From positions 62,001-126,000 of the forward strand of contig JASANE010011670.1 of NCBI GenBank assembly GCA_030248225.1: a stretch of 64,000 nt of DNA, in the 5' to 3' direction. The stretch's first letter is position 1. Each line of letters begins with the position of its first letter. Below are positions 46,207 through 58,791 of this stretch, one piece after another. The notes beneath the pieces were generated by a model. It was not told where the DNA came from and did not search any database. It saw only the letters and a list, made by a program, of their open reading frames with translations. The DNA comes from Trileptium ribeirensis (lineage: Eukaryota > Nematoda > Enoplea > Enoplida > Thoracostomopsidae). Position numbers and translations under genes: made by a program.

Positions 46207-48960
46207 TGGCGACAAACGCTCTCGCGGCAATGGCGGCATTCGGGGAAGGACAAATGGCTCTCCTTTGAATCGTCGACACACCAAACACTTTGTGACGCAT
46301 TTTCGGACGGCATTACGTCCATGCGGGATCCAAAATTGTCGCCTAATTTGACTCAATGTATGACTGACGCCAGCATGAAATAACTTAGCATGTGATCATG
46401 GATGATGAGTGCTCTAAGCCAATCATCTTTTGGAACTAGCATTGGCGCCGCAGCGTCACGCGGTAGATCGGCGTGTTGCATGCGACCGACACACCGTGAA
46501 AGTCCGTTATCGTCAACCTCAATGTTAAGTTGATCGGCAAGTATATTTCGATTATTGTTGGCAATCGCTATGAACACGTCATTAAACCATGTCACTGTAC
46601 AGATTTGATCCACATTATTAGAGACGTTTGAATCTCGGCTGATGTTATGTTATTAATCGGCGATACACTGCTGAAGAGGCGGCGAAGGTTATTGTGTTTG
46701 CGTTGTAGATTGGTTGGTAGACGATCCCACAGCAATTTTCGAATAAATTTCAAACATTGTGAGGTAACACGCAGAATTCTGTCGAGTGTCGAGAATGCAG
46801 TCGGTTGCAAACAAAAAGGATATCTTGGTTCCGGTACGGTAGTGCCTCGCTCCTACACCAAGAATGTTTGAAAGACGCTTCGCACTTTAGTATCTGTTTC
46901 CTCGGACAGTGTCACGTTATTGACGGCGGGAATAACTATATTTACAGGCCACTCAGAAACATCTTGCTGCAACCATCCTGTCCCATTCCACCATAGTGAA
47001 CATGCTGCGACATCGTGTCCAGAAATCCCTCGTGTAGCAATATCAGCAGGATTGTGCTCACTTTGTATATATCGAAATTCAACATTTGCTAGTTGTCGGA
47101 TTAAGGTAACACGTTTAGCAACAGAATCGGTAGCGACTTGTTACTTCGAATCCAATTTAGTACACAGCTAGAGTCTGAAAACACAATGGCAGGAGTTGGC
47201 CAATGAGGCGGTGAAATCGATTTTCTGACGAATTCGGTTGCTCGGATAGCATCCACCAGACCTAGCAACTCCAAACGCGGAAGTGTGATATGTGAATTAG
47301 TGGGTTTTCGAGGCGTTTAGGCGACTCTTTGCAAACACAAGGTTGGTGGTCCACCGGTTTGCGTCCGAGAGTATTGGCTATCGAATATATACAGCGGCTG
47401 CATAAGTTTTAAGGGATGCATCTGCAAAGGTGATTATTGTTGAATTTTGGGGATCAAACGGTGCGTTTAACTGCCGCGGTATGTCGATACAAAAGATGGG
47501 ATTGATATTGTTGTGAATGTTGTTCCACTTATTGGTTTGCACCGTTGTTAACGGGGTGTCCCACTCTACATTGTTATTCCACAATTCCCGTAAAAGCCAT
47601 TTAGCGAGCATGGTACACGGCTGAAACCAACCGAGTGAATCGTATACTGATGCTATAGCTTGCAGTATATATCTCGCGTTGATTCCGACATGATTCCCAA
47701 TTTGACCAATGGGTGCACAAACAAAGGACGTCGGCTCGTGTATCCTAGCCAAGGCCTAGCACTTTCGGTTGACCAATTGCCAAATGATCAGCAGTTGCGA
47801 GCTGAGCCCGAACTTCGTGGGAATTTGTTGCCCATTCCCGTAGGTTAAATCCACATTCGTTGAATATTTGTTTAGCTGTCTGATGGAACTTAATCGCATC
47901 TTCATTACTGCTTGCACCCGTGATGACATTGTCGATATATACGTTTCTCGCGATATCCTTGGCTATGTCGTTATGTTGGCTCGAAAGATGATGTTGCAAT
48001 GTCGCCCCGAGATGAAAACGGCTGCTAATGGCACCGAATGGTACCCGTTTGAACCGTAGCATTACAATATCGTCTGCATTTAGATCCTTCGAGGATTTAA
48101 ACCAGAGAAACCTGGTTACATCACGCTCACTCGGTTGCAATTCTAGCTGTAAAAATGCCTTTTCAATGTCCGATATCAAAGCTACTCGATGTAGTCGAAA
48201 CCGTGCAAAATAGAGCACAGGTCCGGCAGTATAACAAGACCTCTGTATAGACATTCGTTTAGTGATGGTTTGTGTTTCCCACATCTAGCCGACGCGTCAT
48301 ATACTATGCGAACTTTAGTTGTCTGACGTCCGACGAGTACTACAGGATCGTGTGGAAGATAATGTACAATGTTTTTGGACGATGCCACCTCGTTATCAGG
48401 AACATGTTCGATGATATCGTTTGCAAGTTGCGTATCAATGATTTTGGCGTACTCTTCACACACAGTTGGGTCCGCGGTCTTTAGTCGCTTCCTAATGAAC
48501 GTAATCGCCCAACGGCAAGTTGATAATTAGTTGGTAGCATTGATTTATTAGATTTCCATGGCCAGCAAACTGCGTATCGACCGTTGTTCCGTGCAACAGT
48601 TGACTTAAATTGTGCAATAGCATTAACATCGTCACTTTCCTGAGCATTGTCCGCGATTCCGATGGTTTCTAATTCCCAATATTCGTCGACATCAGGGTAC
48701 TGTTGATGAATTTTTGTGGTTGATGATAACGCACATAATGTCGATGCTTGCGTTATATGTTTACTAGTTCGCTCAGTGAGACACAATAGTAAAGGCTGTT
48801 CTTTGTTCATGTTTCTAGATGTGTCACGATATCGTCCACCACGTATGATTCCCAAGCTAGTTGGGATCAAATAAATGCCGTCTTCGGTTCTCATTTGTTT
48901 TCCTTCCAAGAGCTCCCAAAAGTAATCCGTGCCGACAGGATTGCAGTTGTACACAACACT
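46207..48960 (-). pseudogene. BEL/Pao retrotransposon pol, decayed
   Basis: Read on the minus strand from 48960 the pieces follow BEL/Pao order: protease-RT linker (GTDYFWELLEG, then YWELETIGI and RLRSLGSD; 48954-48481), RT (VRIVYDASA near 48320; active-site YIDNVITG near 47925; 48463-47745), the A17-type region with YDSLGW and FADAS (47752-47378), a decayed RNase H section (47377-46811), then the integrase N terminus (46810-46353) and CLVCRRFKGEPF (46356-46207). Each step is separated by a stop or frameshift, for example a one-base shift near 46380. Gag and the integrase core are missing. The element ends abruptly at the gypsy junction. Confidence 0.88.
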
Positions 48961-49539
48961 GTTATAGCAGAATCAAATTGTTTAAAAACATATTAACTTC
49001 AATATTTATTCAGAATATTTCATCAACTTGTTCTTGAGCCGACATAAATAGTTCAACAATATTGCGCTCTTAATAGTGGCGAAGACGGAATGTCGACACT
49101 CGCCATGTTTTAACCCATTAAAAGTCCACTGGCAATACATCTGTATGTCCATTTATGTATATTGCTAATTCTATAGGTGCGGCGGCGCATTAGGTCGAGG
49201 GAAACCAAATCATTATATTATTTTAGTAATATAAGAGCTGACCTCAATGACAAACATCGGGGTACAATATTGCAATACGAGCATATATGTCACTTTGTAA
49301 TTTTGTAGTCAAATATGACCAATATGTGCAATTATATATGCACCAGTCAGGATGTTGTCTAATCTATATGCCTTATTGTTGGCATCAATATGTAAACGTA
49401 ATTGCTTTGTTCCTAAACCGCTAGTTGTAGTTTTACACAAACCAACAGTCTAGCTGCTTTCACTTAATAACTCATCTCCTTGGTGGAAAAAATTGGCAGT
49501 ATAATTCTCCTTAACATTAGATGCCAAGGAAAATCAAAC
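48961..49539. other. Noncoding stretch upstream of the BEL/Pao remnant
   Basis: Should contain the 5' part of the BEL/Pao element, but no gag, LTR or primer site could be recognised. Confidence 0.5.
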
Positions 49540-50161
49540 CCCACCCCAAACTTTATGGAGCTACAAATGGTAAACATAATTCACATTCGGTATTGCTTCT
49601 GATTTTGAGATATGTCACGCCATAAACTCGGTTGATGTTAATACTTATGCACATTTCAAATGCACTGCTATAATTTCAGAAACCTGACTGGGACTATTTT
49701 AATTTCTACAAGACGGTATCGATACATGGATGTAAATACCGGGTGGGGGATGCACGTCTATAACCTCCCCCCCCAGAAATTTGCTAATTTGTTCTCTTAT
49801 GTATATATGCATATACAGAAATAAGTCTAGGTTAAGGACATGTAGGTCGACCCACCCCAAACTTTATGGAGCTACAAATGGTAAACATAATTCACATTCG
49901 GTATTGCTTCTGATTTTGAGATATGTCACGCCATAAACTCGGTTGGTGTTAATACTTATGCACATTTCAAATGCACTGCTATAATTTCAGAAACCTGACT
50001 GGGACTATTTTAATTTCTACAAGACGGTATCGATACATGGATGTAAATACCGGGTGGGGGATGCACGTCTATAACCTCCCCCCCCAGAAATTTGCTAATT
50101 TGTTCTCTTATGTATATATGCATATACAGAAATAAGTCTAGGTTAAGGACATGTAGGTCGA
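49540..50161. repeat. Tandem duplication of a 311-bp unit
   Basis: Copy one is 49540-49850 and copy two 49851-50161, both opening CCCACCCCAAACTTTATGG and closing GACATGTAGGTCGA. I found one difference (GGTTGATGTT versus GGTTGGTGTT), so the duplication is recent or is an assembly duplication. No coding content. A third partial start (CCACCAAAA) follows but diverges at once. Confidence 0.95.
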
Positions 50162-50650
50162 CCACCAAAATCTTCCAAGTTGGTCAAGCATATATGTTTA
50201 TATAAACACATGGTAACCAGCATGCACTCAATTGTTCAATGGATATAAAAGATAGTACCTCGTCCCTCCTCAGATTTTTCGATCGTTCTGGGCCCCGTAA
50301 TCTTTCGCACAGGATTTTGTATCGATTTCAGTTTAGATTATTGTTGAAATAAAATCATTCTATGTTGTGAAAACTTCAGCCAAATAGTTTCACTAATATA
50401 AGGTTTAAATCCAAAACAGCTAAAATGTAATTTTATATTAATCTGAAGAGGGGGTTGGTCAACCCCTTTTTACTAGTCATTCATTGCGTATTTACTCTCT
50501 TACTGGTTCGTTTAACAGCCAATTTTGCCCAACAGCATGCGAAACCATAACAGAAACAAGAAATACACATTGAAACTAATAGTGGCCCGCTCTGAAAATT
50601 CGGACGGGCGCCTGTAGTTGCATTAAGATTGAGAACACCTCGTCATTTGT
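50162..50650. other. Short noncoding stretch
   Basis: AT-rich, no gene or repeat recognised. Confidence 0.5.
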
Positions 50651-50654
50651 TATA

Positions 50655-50893
50655 TTTGTTATAGGCGATAGATCGTTTATAACTTTTGTTATAAACGACC
50701 TCTCCTTTATAACAAATGTTATAAACGACCGATCGTCCATAGCAAATATTACAAACAATTCGTGGTTTGTAATATTTGGTACGGACGACAACTCTTCTGT
50801 AACCAAATTTATACACGCCTTGTCGTCTATAGCCTGATATACGGACGATCGATCGTTTGTAACGAGGTACGGACGACGTGTCGTTTGTAACAC
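50655..50893. repeat. About eight tandem 30-bp units, each near-palindromic
   Basis: Units contain a form of GTTATAAACGAC(C/G)GATCGT(T/C)(T/C)ATAAC. Some are perfect inverted repeats, such as GTTTATAAC-TTTT-GTTATAAAC near 50675-50696. The 30-bp period equals ten codons and one minus-strand frame (50917-50576, 113 residues) stays open throughout, giving decapeptides like FITKVINDLS and FVIFAMDDRS. Whether it is coding or a palindromic satellite is undecided. Confidence 0.75.
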
Positions 50894-50949
50894 AAATTTT
50901 CCAGTCGGTGTAATCATTATTCTGTGAACGGCGCGTTACCTGCCGAGAT

Positions 50950-52800
50950 TCGTTTTCACTAGCTTACCCCTGGTGGGTTCAGGCACTACTCGGTCTAAGT
51001 ACTACCAGATTTGCCATCGCACAACCAGAGGTCATGCAATAACTTTGCTCAAAACCGTGAGTAACGTACCTCAAATCTCACAGAGTGTTACGAGACATTA
51101 AATAGAACTCTTTGTACCAGGAACCGAACCAGTATTATTTCCAGTATACAAATTCACCTTGGTCACACATAAGGGTTGTACTAATACTGGATTTTTCGGT
51201 ACAAAGGGTATCGTATTAGATCAAAAACACTTAACTCAATAAGCTATCGAGTTTGCTATCAAGCAAACAAAAATCACAAGTAAAAAATAACACTTTATGC
51301 CAAACCACTAAAACTACATGGTCAACACGGGTAGTCCTTTATGTAAACTATAAATGGTGTTGCTATGACTACTGTGACAACTCTAATAACTTAATTATAC
51401 AGCATGGGACTATGGCCACATTCGACGGGAAACTACTAAACCACAAATTTAGAGGACATTTCAAGCTGCTACGTCAAACAAACTTATTGCATAACTAATG
51501 AAGCTACTTATGTATGAGAAACTGTACTTAATAAAACATTCTGTAGTTATCAGCATAAGTCCAAACATTTAGCCGAAATAGCTGATAAGCACATCATAGT
51601 CGATGATGGTCAAAGCGCTTTTACTCTAACTACAACAATTCTCCAAAGTGAGGGTTGTATGACACATTACACCACTTACCTTACTGAAGAAGGAGTTGCA
51701 TTTGAGTTCTTGACTTCCGCAGTATTTAACGGAAAAACAAATACAATTCAAAACCCTACACCACTATCAAATAGTAATATTGACACTATCAGCTTTAAAC
51801 TTAATTACTTGGAAAACGAACTCTTAGAACTAGAAACCAAACGATTTTCAGCTGTCTGGCGTGAACTCTGTGCCAGTCGGCAGAAACTCCTCCATGTCGT
51901 TCAACAACTGCTAAAAACAGATCTAACTATTGCACTGAGAACATTTTTTGCAGCGAGACGACATCTTCGCACAAATTTCAGGCGGAGTTATACTTTTTTG
52001 AGTGCATAATTGTAAACATAACTAAAGTAATATGGAAGCACAAACTAAATAACACATGCTATGAACATATCCCAATTGAGCATAAAGATAATTTGGTTTT
52101 ACTTCCAGGTACTCAAGACTTAGTGCCTACCTCTGAAAACATATCGTGTTCGGAAGTGTCACCAAGTATACATAAAGTGGGGAAAACCTGGGTCATTGGT
52201 AACAACTATAGAAACCAAACTCAAGCAACCGAAGCAGCAGTAGATCTGAGTTGGACCCACAAATAGCAACCCTTTTCCTTCACGGCTCCAGAATTTATAA
52301 CTACTTGGAAACCAGCATACACTAAACCTCCGTACTAAGCAAGCAACGCTGACACGCGATCGCGCCTTGCAATGGCTACAGTAGACCTGCTTAATTAACT
52401 ATACAGCCGCACTGTCGTGTGATCCCGATCTAGTATACAACGTTCTACGAGGTACAGGCGAAGGATTAGGTCATGTTATCGAGGGGTATGGTGCCGCAGT
52501 AGGCCATGTTATAGGCGGCGTGGCTACAGGTGTAACATATCGGGTTAATGGGTTACGTATTTGTTTAAGTATGATTCCCTCTAGATGAATGCTAATGGTT
52601 CACTATACTCATCAACATCAGATCAGTACGGTTAATGGGTTACTAACTGGTCCTGTACAAGTTTTCATTAACATCGTTGTTATTTTTAGCATGCATGGGT
52701 GCGGTCCTCGCATTACTTTATTTCGCTTACAGATACAAACTATGTACTCGATTTGCATCTACACTCCGAAATAAAATACCGTATACAGTTCGATCGACAG
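50950..52800 (+). pseudogene. Membrane glycoprotein (env-like) remnant
   Basis: Several plus-strand segments in shifting frames look like one decayed surface glycoprotein: a Cys/Trp-rich part near 51280-51480, a helical part with a long polar/leucine pattern near 51660-51960, a Gly/Val-rich hydrophobic stretch near 52440-52550, and a membrane span with basic cytoplasmic end near 52640-52770. The Gly-rich stretch just before a membrane anchor recalls class III fusion proteins of the kind captured by some invertebrate retroelements. Stops and frameshifts interrupt it throughout. Family assignment is tentative. It lies directly upstream of the gypsy protease. Confidence 0.42.
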
Positions 52801-52849
52801 AAACTTACAGAAAACCATCAACATCTTAAGCTCGCAAATTTGAAACCAC

Positions 52850-55800
52850 AAAAATGCATAATTTCGAGGAGTTGCAACAAAGCGAACCAGATCTAAATGG
52901 AGACGAGATAATTGAATTTGGCCACCTAAACAAATCGCTGGACTAGACTCTGGTACATTTGACATCCCTGTTTCTCTATTTGATAAGGCAATATGGGCCT
53001 TATGGGACATTTACTAAACAAGAACGGCCAAATAAATCATTACCGGCTGTTCCGGCAAAACCTCTAAGGTGGGAGGAACTACGGTTCCATGGTAATATGC
53101 TAATACACATCAACATAGGTACTAAAACATTTATACACATTTTTACAATTGCGGATGACGATTATTGTCCGTACGATTGCATACTTGGCGTCGACTTTCA
53201 GCGACGTCTTGGAAAAACCACAGTAGATTTTCAGAACTATAAAATACATTTACCAGGAACAAAAGTCAATATTGGTAAAACAGGATGTCCATACTCTCTA
53301 ACAGCAACTGAAACAGTAGCACTCCTACCACAAGCTGAGGTTTATTTAGCACAATGTCGCATAAGTTTAATCCAAAGTAAAACTGTAATACTACAACAAC
53401 ACTATAAAAACTTAGGAAAACCCTCACTAGTAATATGTCCAATACTAACTACGGCTAACAATGGCTATGTCGACTTCTTGGTGATTAATACTAGACTATA
53501 TAAAACACTTTTTTTATAAAAACACACACTTACCGGACGCTTACGAATTTGAACCGAACGAACCGTTAAAGGTTACACATGACTGTATCGCTACAATCGG
53601 GGGCAATCGACAACTTAAAGAACGAACATCTCTTGAAATACCTGACTTTAAAACTCTATTGAGCAAAAAATACTGACTTGTAATCAATTAAATGCAGTTC
53701 AACAACAGCAACTATCTGCATTACTTACTCATTTTCGAGAAGTGTTTCCACAGACTAATCATGTTTTAGGTAAAACAGAATTGCTAACATGGCATCAACA
53801 CTCAGGGCGATGGGCCAGTAAAATGTAGATCATATCGCATCTCAGAAGCAGAACAACAAATTATAGATGAACATGTAGATAAGATAGAAAAATCGGGGGT
53901 TATCGTACCATCGTGTTCACCTTGGTCAAGCCCAGTAGTTCTGGTTCCCAAGAAGGACGGGACCACAACATTTTACATCGACTTTCGAACGCGCAACAAA
54001 ATTACTAAAAAGAATATTTACCCACTACCTAACTGTAACTATTTATTTCATGTCTTAAGAAAAGCTAATTACTTCACGTTGTTAGATTTAATGAGTGGGT
54101 ATTGGCAAGTGGCGATGGATGAGGCAGATCGAGAAAAAACTGCGTTCATCACTTACTCAGGGCTTTATGAATGGAAGGTGACGCCTTTTGACTTTGCAAC
54201 GCGCCCGCAACTTACCAACGACTTATGGAAAAGGTGTTTCGTGGGCTAAGTAGGAAGTTTTGCGTTTGCTACATTGACGACATAAATATTTTCAGAAGCC
54301 TTAGCAGAGCGCCTAAAGCCTTTATATCACAAGCCTTTCACAGTAATAACTGATCACAGACCACTGAAATTGATTCTAGAACATCAACACACTTCTCCAA
54401 GACTAACTCGTTGGGAACTAAAGCTGCTAGACAATTGATTATGTTTCTGGCGAACAAAACAGTGTGGCTGATGCATTATCTCGCGCGCCCCTATGTGCTG
54501 CAATGAGCACACATATCGAACCTCAAGTGCATGACAACTCACATTTTTTTATACATTTGTGCTACGCAAAATCTAGATTTGGGCAAACTAAAACCATTAT
54601 AAGCACAGGATACGGAAGTTGCTTTACTAATAAAACGTCTAAGTGAAAATAGTTCAGACGAACCATCTAAAAGCTACCAACTACTTGATGGAACACTTAA
54701 TAAATGCCAAAAACAAACTTTTACTAGTGGTACCCGTAGCACTACGACCAGAAATAATGCAAATCTGTCATGATGACATCTTTGGTGGTCATTTAGTGCT
54801 CGGACAACTAAATTAGGTGCATCATTTACCTAAAGATGTGTGCACCTAGGGCCGGATTCTGTCACAGAGCCAATTCCGGCTAGTGACAAAAACGCACATC
54901 CACATCCGGCCCTTCATAAGTAAAATAAATAGCTAAGCTATGCTAGTATGTTTGTAAGGGCCGGGAGTGGCTATGTCTCAGGGTTTGATAGCCGCGAAAG
55001 GCTACTAAAAATATTTATTACATTCAGTTTAGCAGGTTGTGTTTCATCGAAAATATCTAGTTCTAGGCTTAAAAAAGACAAGATTAATAGTAATTAAAAG
55101 CAAAGCGCATAAATTCAAGCAAAATAAATTAGTAAATATTGCTATTTTCAAAATTTTTGTTTAAGCGCCTTTTACAAGCCAACCTAGTAGCTATGTAAAA
55201 CATGCTTTTTCATACATGAAACCAGTGCTATTGTAACTGGAAGGATGTCTTACGTATATATGATCATAACTATGATCAATTTCTATTTTTTAGTGATTTT
55301 CCATTGTCGCCATATATTTCTGGCTTTTAGAACCCATTCCGTCCCTTGTAACAATTTATCAGCCATACTTTACTATTAGCTAAATATATTTGTAGGGTCT
55401 GGCTCGGCCCAAAAAATGTCACACTGACTGACCGCGACTAGCCAAGCATGGCTTTAGAGCCGCGGCAGACTGTGACAAAATCCGGCCCTGCTGCACACAT
55501 CTTAAGGTAAATGATGCATTTAGGATACGCTACTATTGCCCAAAAATGTATAACGAAATTTCTATGTCAAGCGTTGTCTCTCTTGTCAAACTAAGAAAGG
55601 CAACCAACAGCAAGCAAGGTGCCTCTACAGTCAATTGCGGTAACCAAATTTTTTGATAGGATTGCAATAGACTGCTTTGGCCCTCTTCCGCGGTCAAAAC
55701 ATGGAAAAAAGTATATCGTAGTTATCAGCGAATACTTGACTAAATGGGTTGAAGCATATTGAACTTCTGATATAACTGCTAAGAATATCTCTAAACTTAT

Positions 55801-56370
55801 TGTACAGAACTCCATGTGTATCCTAAACAGCCGCTAAGAGATCGTGGAACTAACTTTCTCAGCGACGTTCTTAAACAAGTTTACATTCTACTACACACAC
55901 GCAAAGTTAACACAACATCCTTCAATCCAAAATGTGATGGACTAGTGGAAACATTTAATCACACTATGTCAAACATGCTGTCTATGTATACTAATGCACA
56001 CAAAATCACTGGGATGAATACTTTCTATTTGTACTTTTTGCATATAGAACTAGCGTCCAGGAATCTACTAACGAGAACTCCTTCTACTTATTATTCGGGC
56101 GAGATTCTTATTTACCATCGGACGTCGCACCATTTCCTAACACTGAAATCACTGATAATGAGCAAAACTATGAGAGTGACGTAACTAAAAAAGTACCATT
56201 TGCTTGGAAAATTGCACTAAAACCGATTATCAGGTCAATTATAGATGTAAATCCAACCACAGCTCTGATTCGACAATGTGACTTCCCAAATAAACCTAGT
56301 TTCCGAATCACTGTCACGCACTTGAAGCGCTTTTATGACCCTTATGTCCACGCTCAAACTTAGCTTCACC
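52850..56370 (+). pseudogene. Second Ty3/gypsy pol, decayed and interrupted by a MITE
   Basis: Plus-strand order: protease C terminus (CILGVDF near 53180-53200), RT (VPKKDGTTTFYIDFRTRNKI near 53945-54000; YWQVAMDEADREKTAF near 54100-54150; active-site YIDD at 54270-54281), RNase H (TDHRPLKLIL near 54350; VADALSRAP near 54465-54490), integrase finger (GGHLVLGQL near 54787-54812, interrupted, then RYYCPKM near 55530-55550), integrase core (KYIVVISEYLTKWVEA near 55710-55760; DRGTNFLSDV near 55851; DGLVETFN near 55938) and a final HLKRFYDP near 56321. Several hundred bases are deleted between YIDD and RNase H, and stops and frameshifts are frequent. Not related closely to the gypsy copy on the minus strand. 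Confidence 0.87.
54818..55519. mobile_element. 702-bp MITE inserted in the gypsy integrase finger
   Basis: Ends are inverted copies of about 50 bp: left TGCATCATTTACCTAAAGAT, GTGTGCA, AGGGCCGGATTCTGTCACAG; right, inverted, TGCATCATTTACCTTAAGAT, GTGTGCA, AGGGCCGGATTTTGTCACAG. The flanks are TTAGG on both sides (54813-54817 and 55520-55524). Removing one flank and the element brings the two halves of the integrase finger together, apart from a one-base slip, which proves insertion. The interior is AT-rich with no transposase. Superfamily unknown. Confidence 0.88.
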
Positions 56371-58791
56371 AGGTACTTGCGATACTAACGATACTGGTCG
56401 TGTATATATCCCGGTTTCTGTGAACGCCCCAACTTCGGAAAATAATGCAGAAAGTCGATATCACTTCAGACCTCGTTGTAACGAAATTAAGCAGCTTATT
56501 AGAGTTATAGACATAATGTTAGGGTGTAATTATTGTATTACTTTTCGGTCTTTACATATTTTATCTTACCTCATTTCAGATGAAATTAAGAGTGAAAATA
56601 TTTATTTATTTTAATTTACTATTTTAATTATTTATTAATTTAATTTATTATTTAAATTTACTATCTTGGGGGTCACTCTCATCTAGGTATCTTTCATCTA
56701 CTCTCAATCTTTCTTGCATTTAAATTATAAAAACTTTGGGAAATACTAAGCCGAAACCATGCAGCTTTTGCATGCGGCCTGAACGTCTTCCACAGGCTAT
56801 AGGGTCTCGCTATGTTCATGGAAAAACGTTCATTAGCTTTCAGGACTTTTATCGCTATGGTGATTGTAACTGTAGCGTAATATACATGTTCAACATATCA
56901 GACATCATTCTGTTCAACGGCTTTTCTTCACAACTTACATCATGACTTGACTTACTGCCGCCAAAAGACGACTCGATTTGCAACGGTCAAGTGTTCAGCT
57001 GTATTCGCCTATCAATTCCGGCGCTTTATAATGGTTCTAACTAAATTAAACAGCATGAGCCTAGCAACGTCACACGTATAGCCGATGATGCAAAACTATT
57101 GCAACATTGAGTCGACCACATTTCGTTAGCTTACTTTTAAAATACCTAAAATTCGCGTTCTTCATTAATTGCAGACAACAAGCCAATACCGTCGACATCT
57201 GACATTTTGCCCGCTCCACTTACTGAAAGGGACGAGCTGATGCTATCGACTTCGCAGGCAGATGATAAGATATCCTATGGTCTGATCGACATTAAACAGT
57301 CCAAAAAATCTCCGAACCTACAGAACGCAACAAAGAAGTATCAAACGTTGAAATTTGCCTCACATCATAGCCATAGTCCACCGCGAATGATTCATGCAAG
57401 ATTTAACCGGTTCATTTCACGGTGGTTCACGCTTCACACTGCAATACGAGCGAATGTACCGCGACTACGACATGTTGACACTCGTAACATTCAACCATTG
57501 ACTACAACTGATTAAAGATTACGACTAATCAATAGTAGTGTTGGACGCAACGAGGATATTGCTCCAAAATAACGGCGGAAGAATGTGGTGATCTAATTCT
57601 ATGAATCATATGAATCACAAACATCATACAAAGCAAAACATAAATTGAATTGCTCCCACCCGAAAACAATAACTATTCATACCAGTAATTTCTATAATTT
57701 GTTACTGCGTTTAAGTCATTATATATACACAATTACCATTCATTTTGACTAACATTATTGGTATATAAAGATGGCAAATCGTACTGATGTTGGCGTCTTT
57801 TTAGTTTGAACTACCTGGTGTTTGTACCTGTTTGATTACGTAAATTATAGCATATATTTCGATGCTTTCAACTTTCATAGCTTTGCTTTTACTAGGTCTT
57901 GTGCAAACTTTAATACCTGTGTTACAATATAACTAACTAAAATTTGCACAAGCTTCACCAAAATTTGGCAATAGTTATAGTTAATTGCTTAAATATATTT
58001 ATTATATTGTGCATCCGTCCTGTTGAAAGTTGTTAATATCAAGTAACGATTATATGTGTTATTTGTTGATATAAGCGTTCCCCAACTATACACGCCGTTT
58101 GACAATTTATATAAATAACTGTATAGATGTCTATAAAACTGCATAGATCTGGATATGCGGTATTGGCTAAAGAAGCCAATCGTTTTTTAACAATAACAAA
58201 TTTTCGCTTGAGAGGAATTGGCCGATTAAGATAAACTGTTTGATACATGAACGTCCTGAAATCTTAGGCATGCTACTCATTGGTATAACAAGCAATAAGG
58301 TTTTAAAATACATATATTTACAGTCACCATCTTTTATCTAAATTATGAGTCGCTCGCGATAAGTTGGGTGCAGCCTGACTCAGTTTTATTCGGCTGTCAA
58401 AGTAGACTCAATGGACATTTTTATAGCACGAGCTAGCTATACGCTTTTTCCTTGCAGCCGCATTTAGCTTTCTGGATAATCTGTGTAGTCGAGGCTGACT
58501 ATATAGGACAGATTATAGTGTCCTGGAGGACTGATTTATGCGGTTAATATTTTGATTTATACTATAACAGTAGACATTCAAGTTTTAACAGTTGAAGAGA
58601 GAATCAAATTTTGGCAGCACTACATCGTGAAAAGATTCAAATTTTGGACAAGTACAATTTTTGGCAGACGCCAAGGTAAGAAATTCAAACTTTGGCGCGT
58701 GTTTTAACTATAGTCAGGGGAGACTCTACCGGGAAAAATTTAAAGTCAGCGCAGACTGTTCATGCAAAACCTCGCAGTCACGTAAGACTCT
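56371..58791. other. Mostly noncoding region after the second gypsy element
   Basis: Includes an AT-rich ATTTATTTATTTTAA tract near 56600-56665 followed by CTTGGGGGTCA, which could be the start of the element's LTR although no partner was found. One candidate exon is at 57175-57515. Near 58600-58690 the words CAAATTTTGG(A/C) and AAATTTTGGCAG recur three or four times. Confidence 0.5.
57175..57515 (+). CDS. Possible terminal exon of an unidentified gene
   Basis: An acceptor-like ttaattgcag ends at 57174, followed by an open frame (after two bases completing a codon) that runs 112 codons to the TAA at 57513-57515. The peptide is polar (LTERDELMLSTSQADDKISY early; basic and His-rich later) with no domain I recognise. 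No upstream exon of matching phase was found, so this may be a fragment or chance. Confidence 0.28.

Noticed and set aside
56736..56945. Cys-rich 69-residue frame as an exon (CSFCMRPERLPQ)
   Set aside because: A donor-like GTAATA exists at 56877 but the phase does not fit the next candidate exon at 57175 and no domain is recognised.
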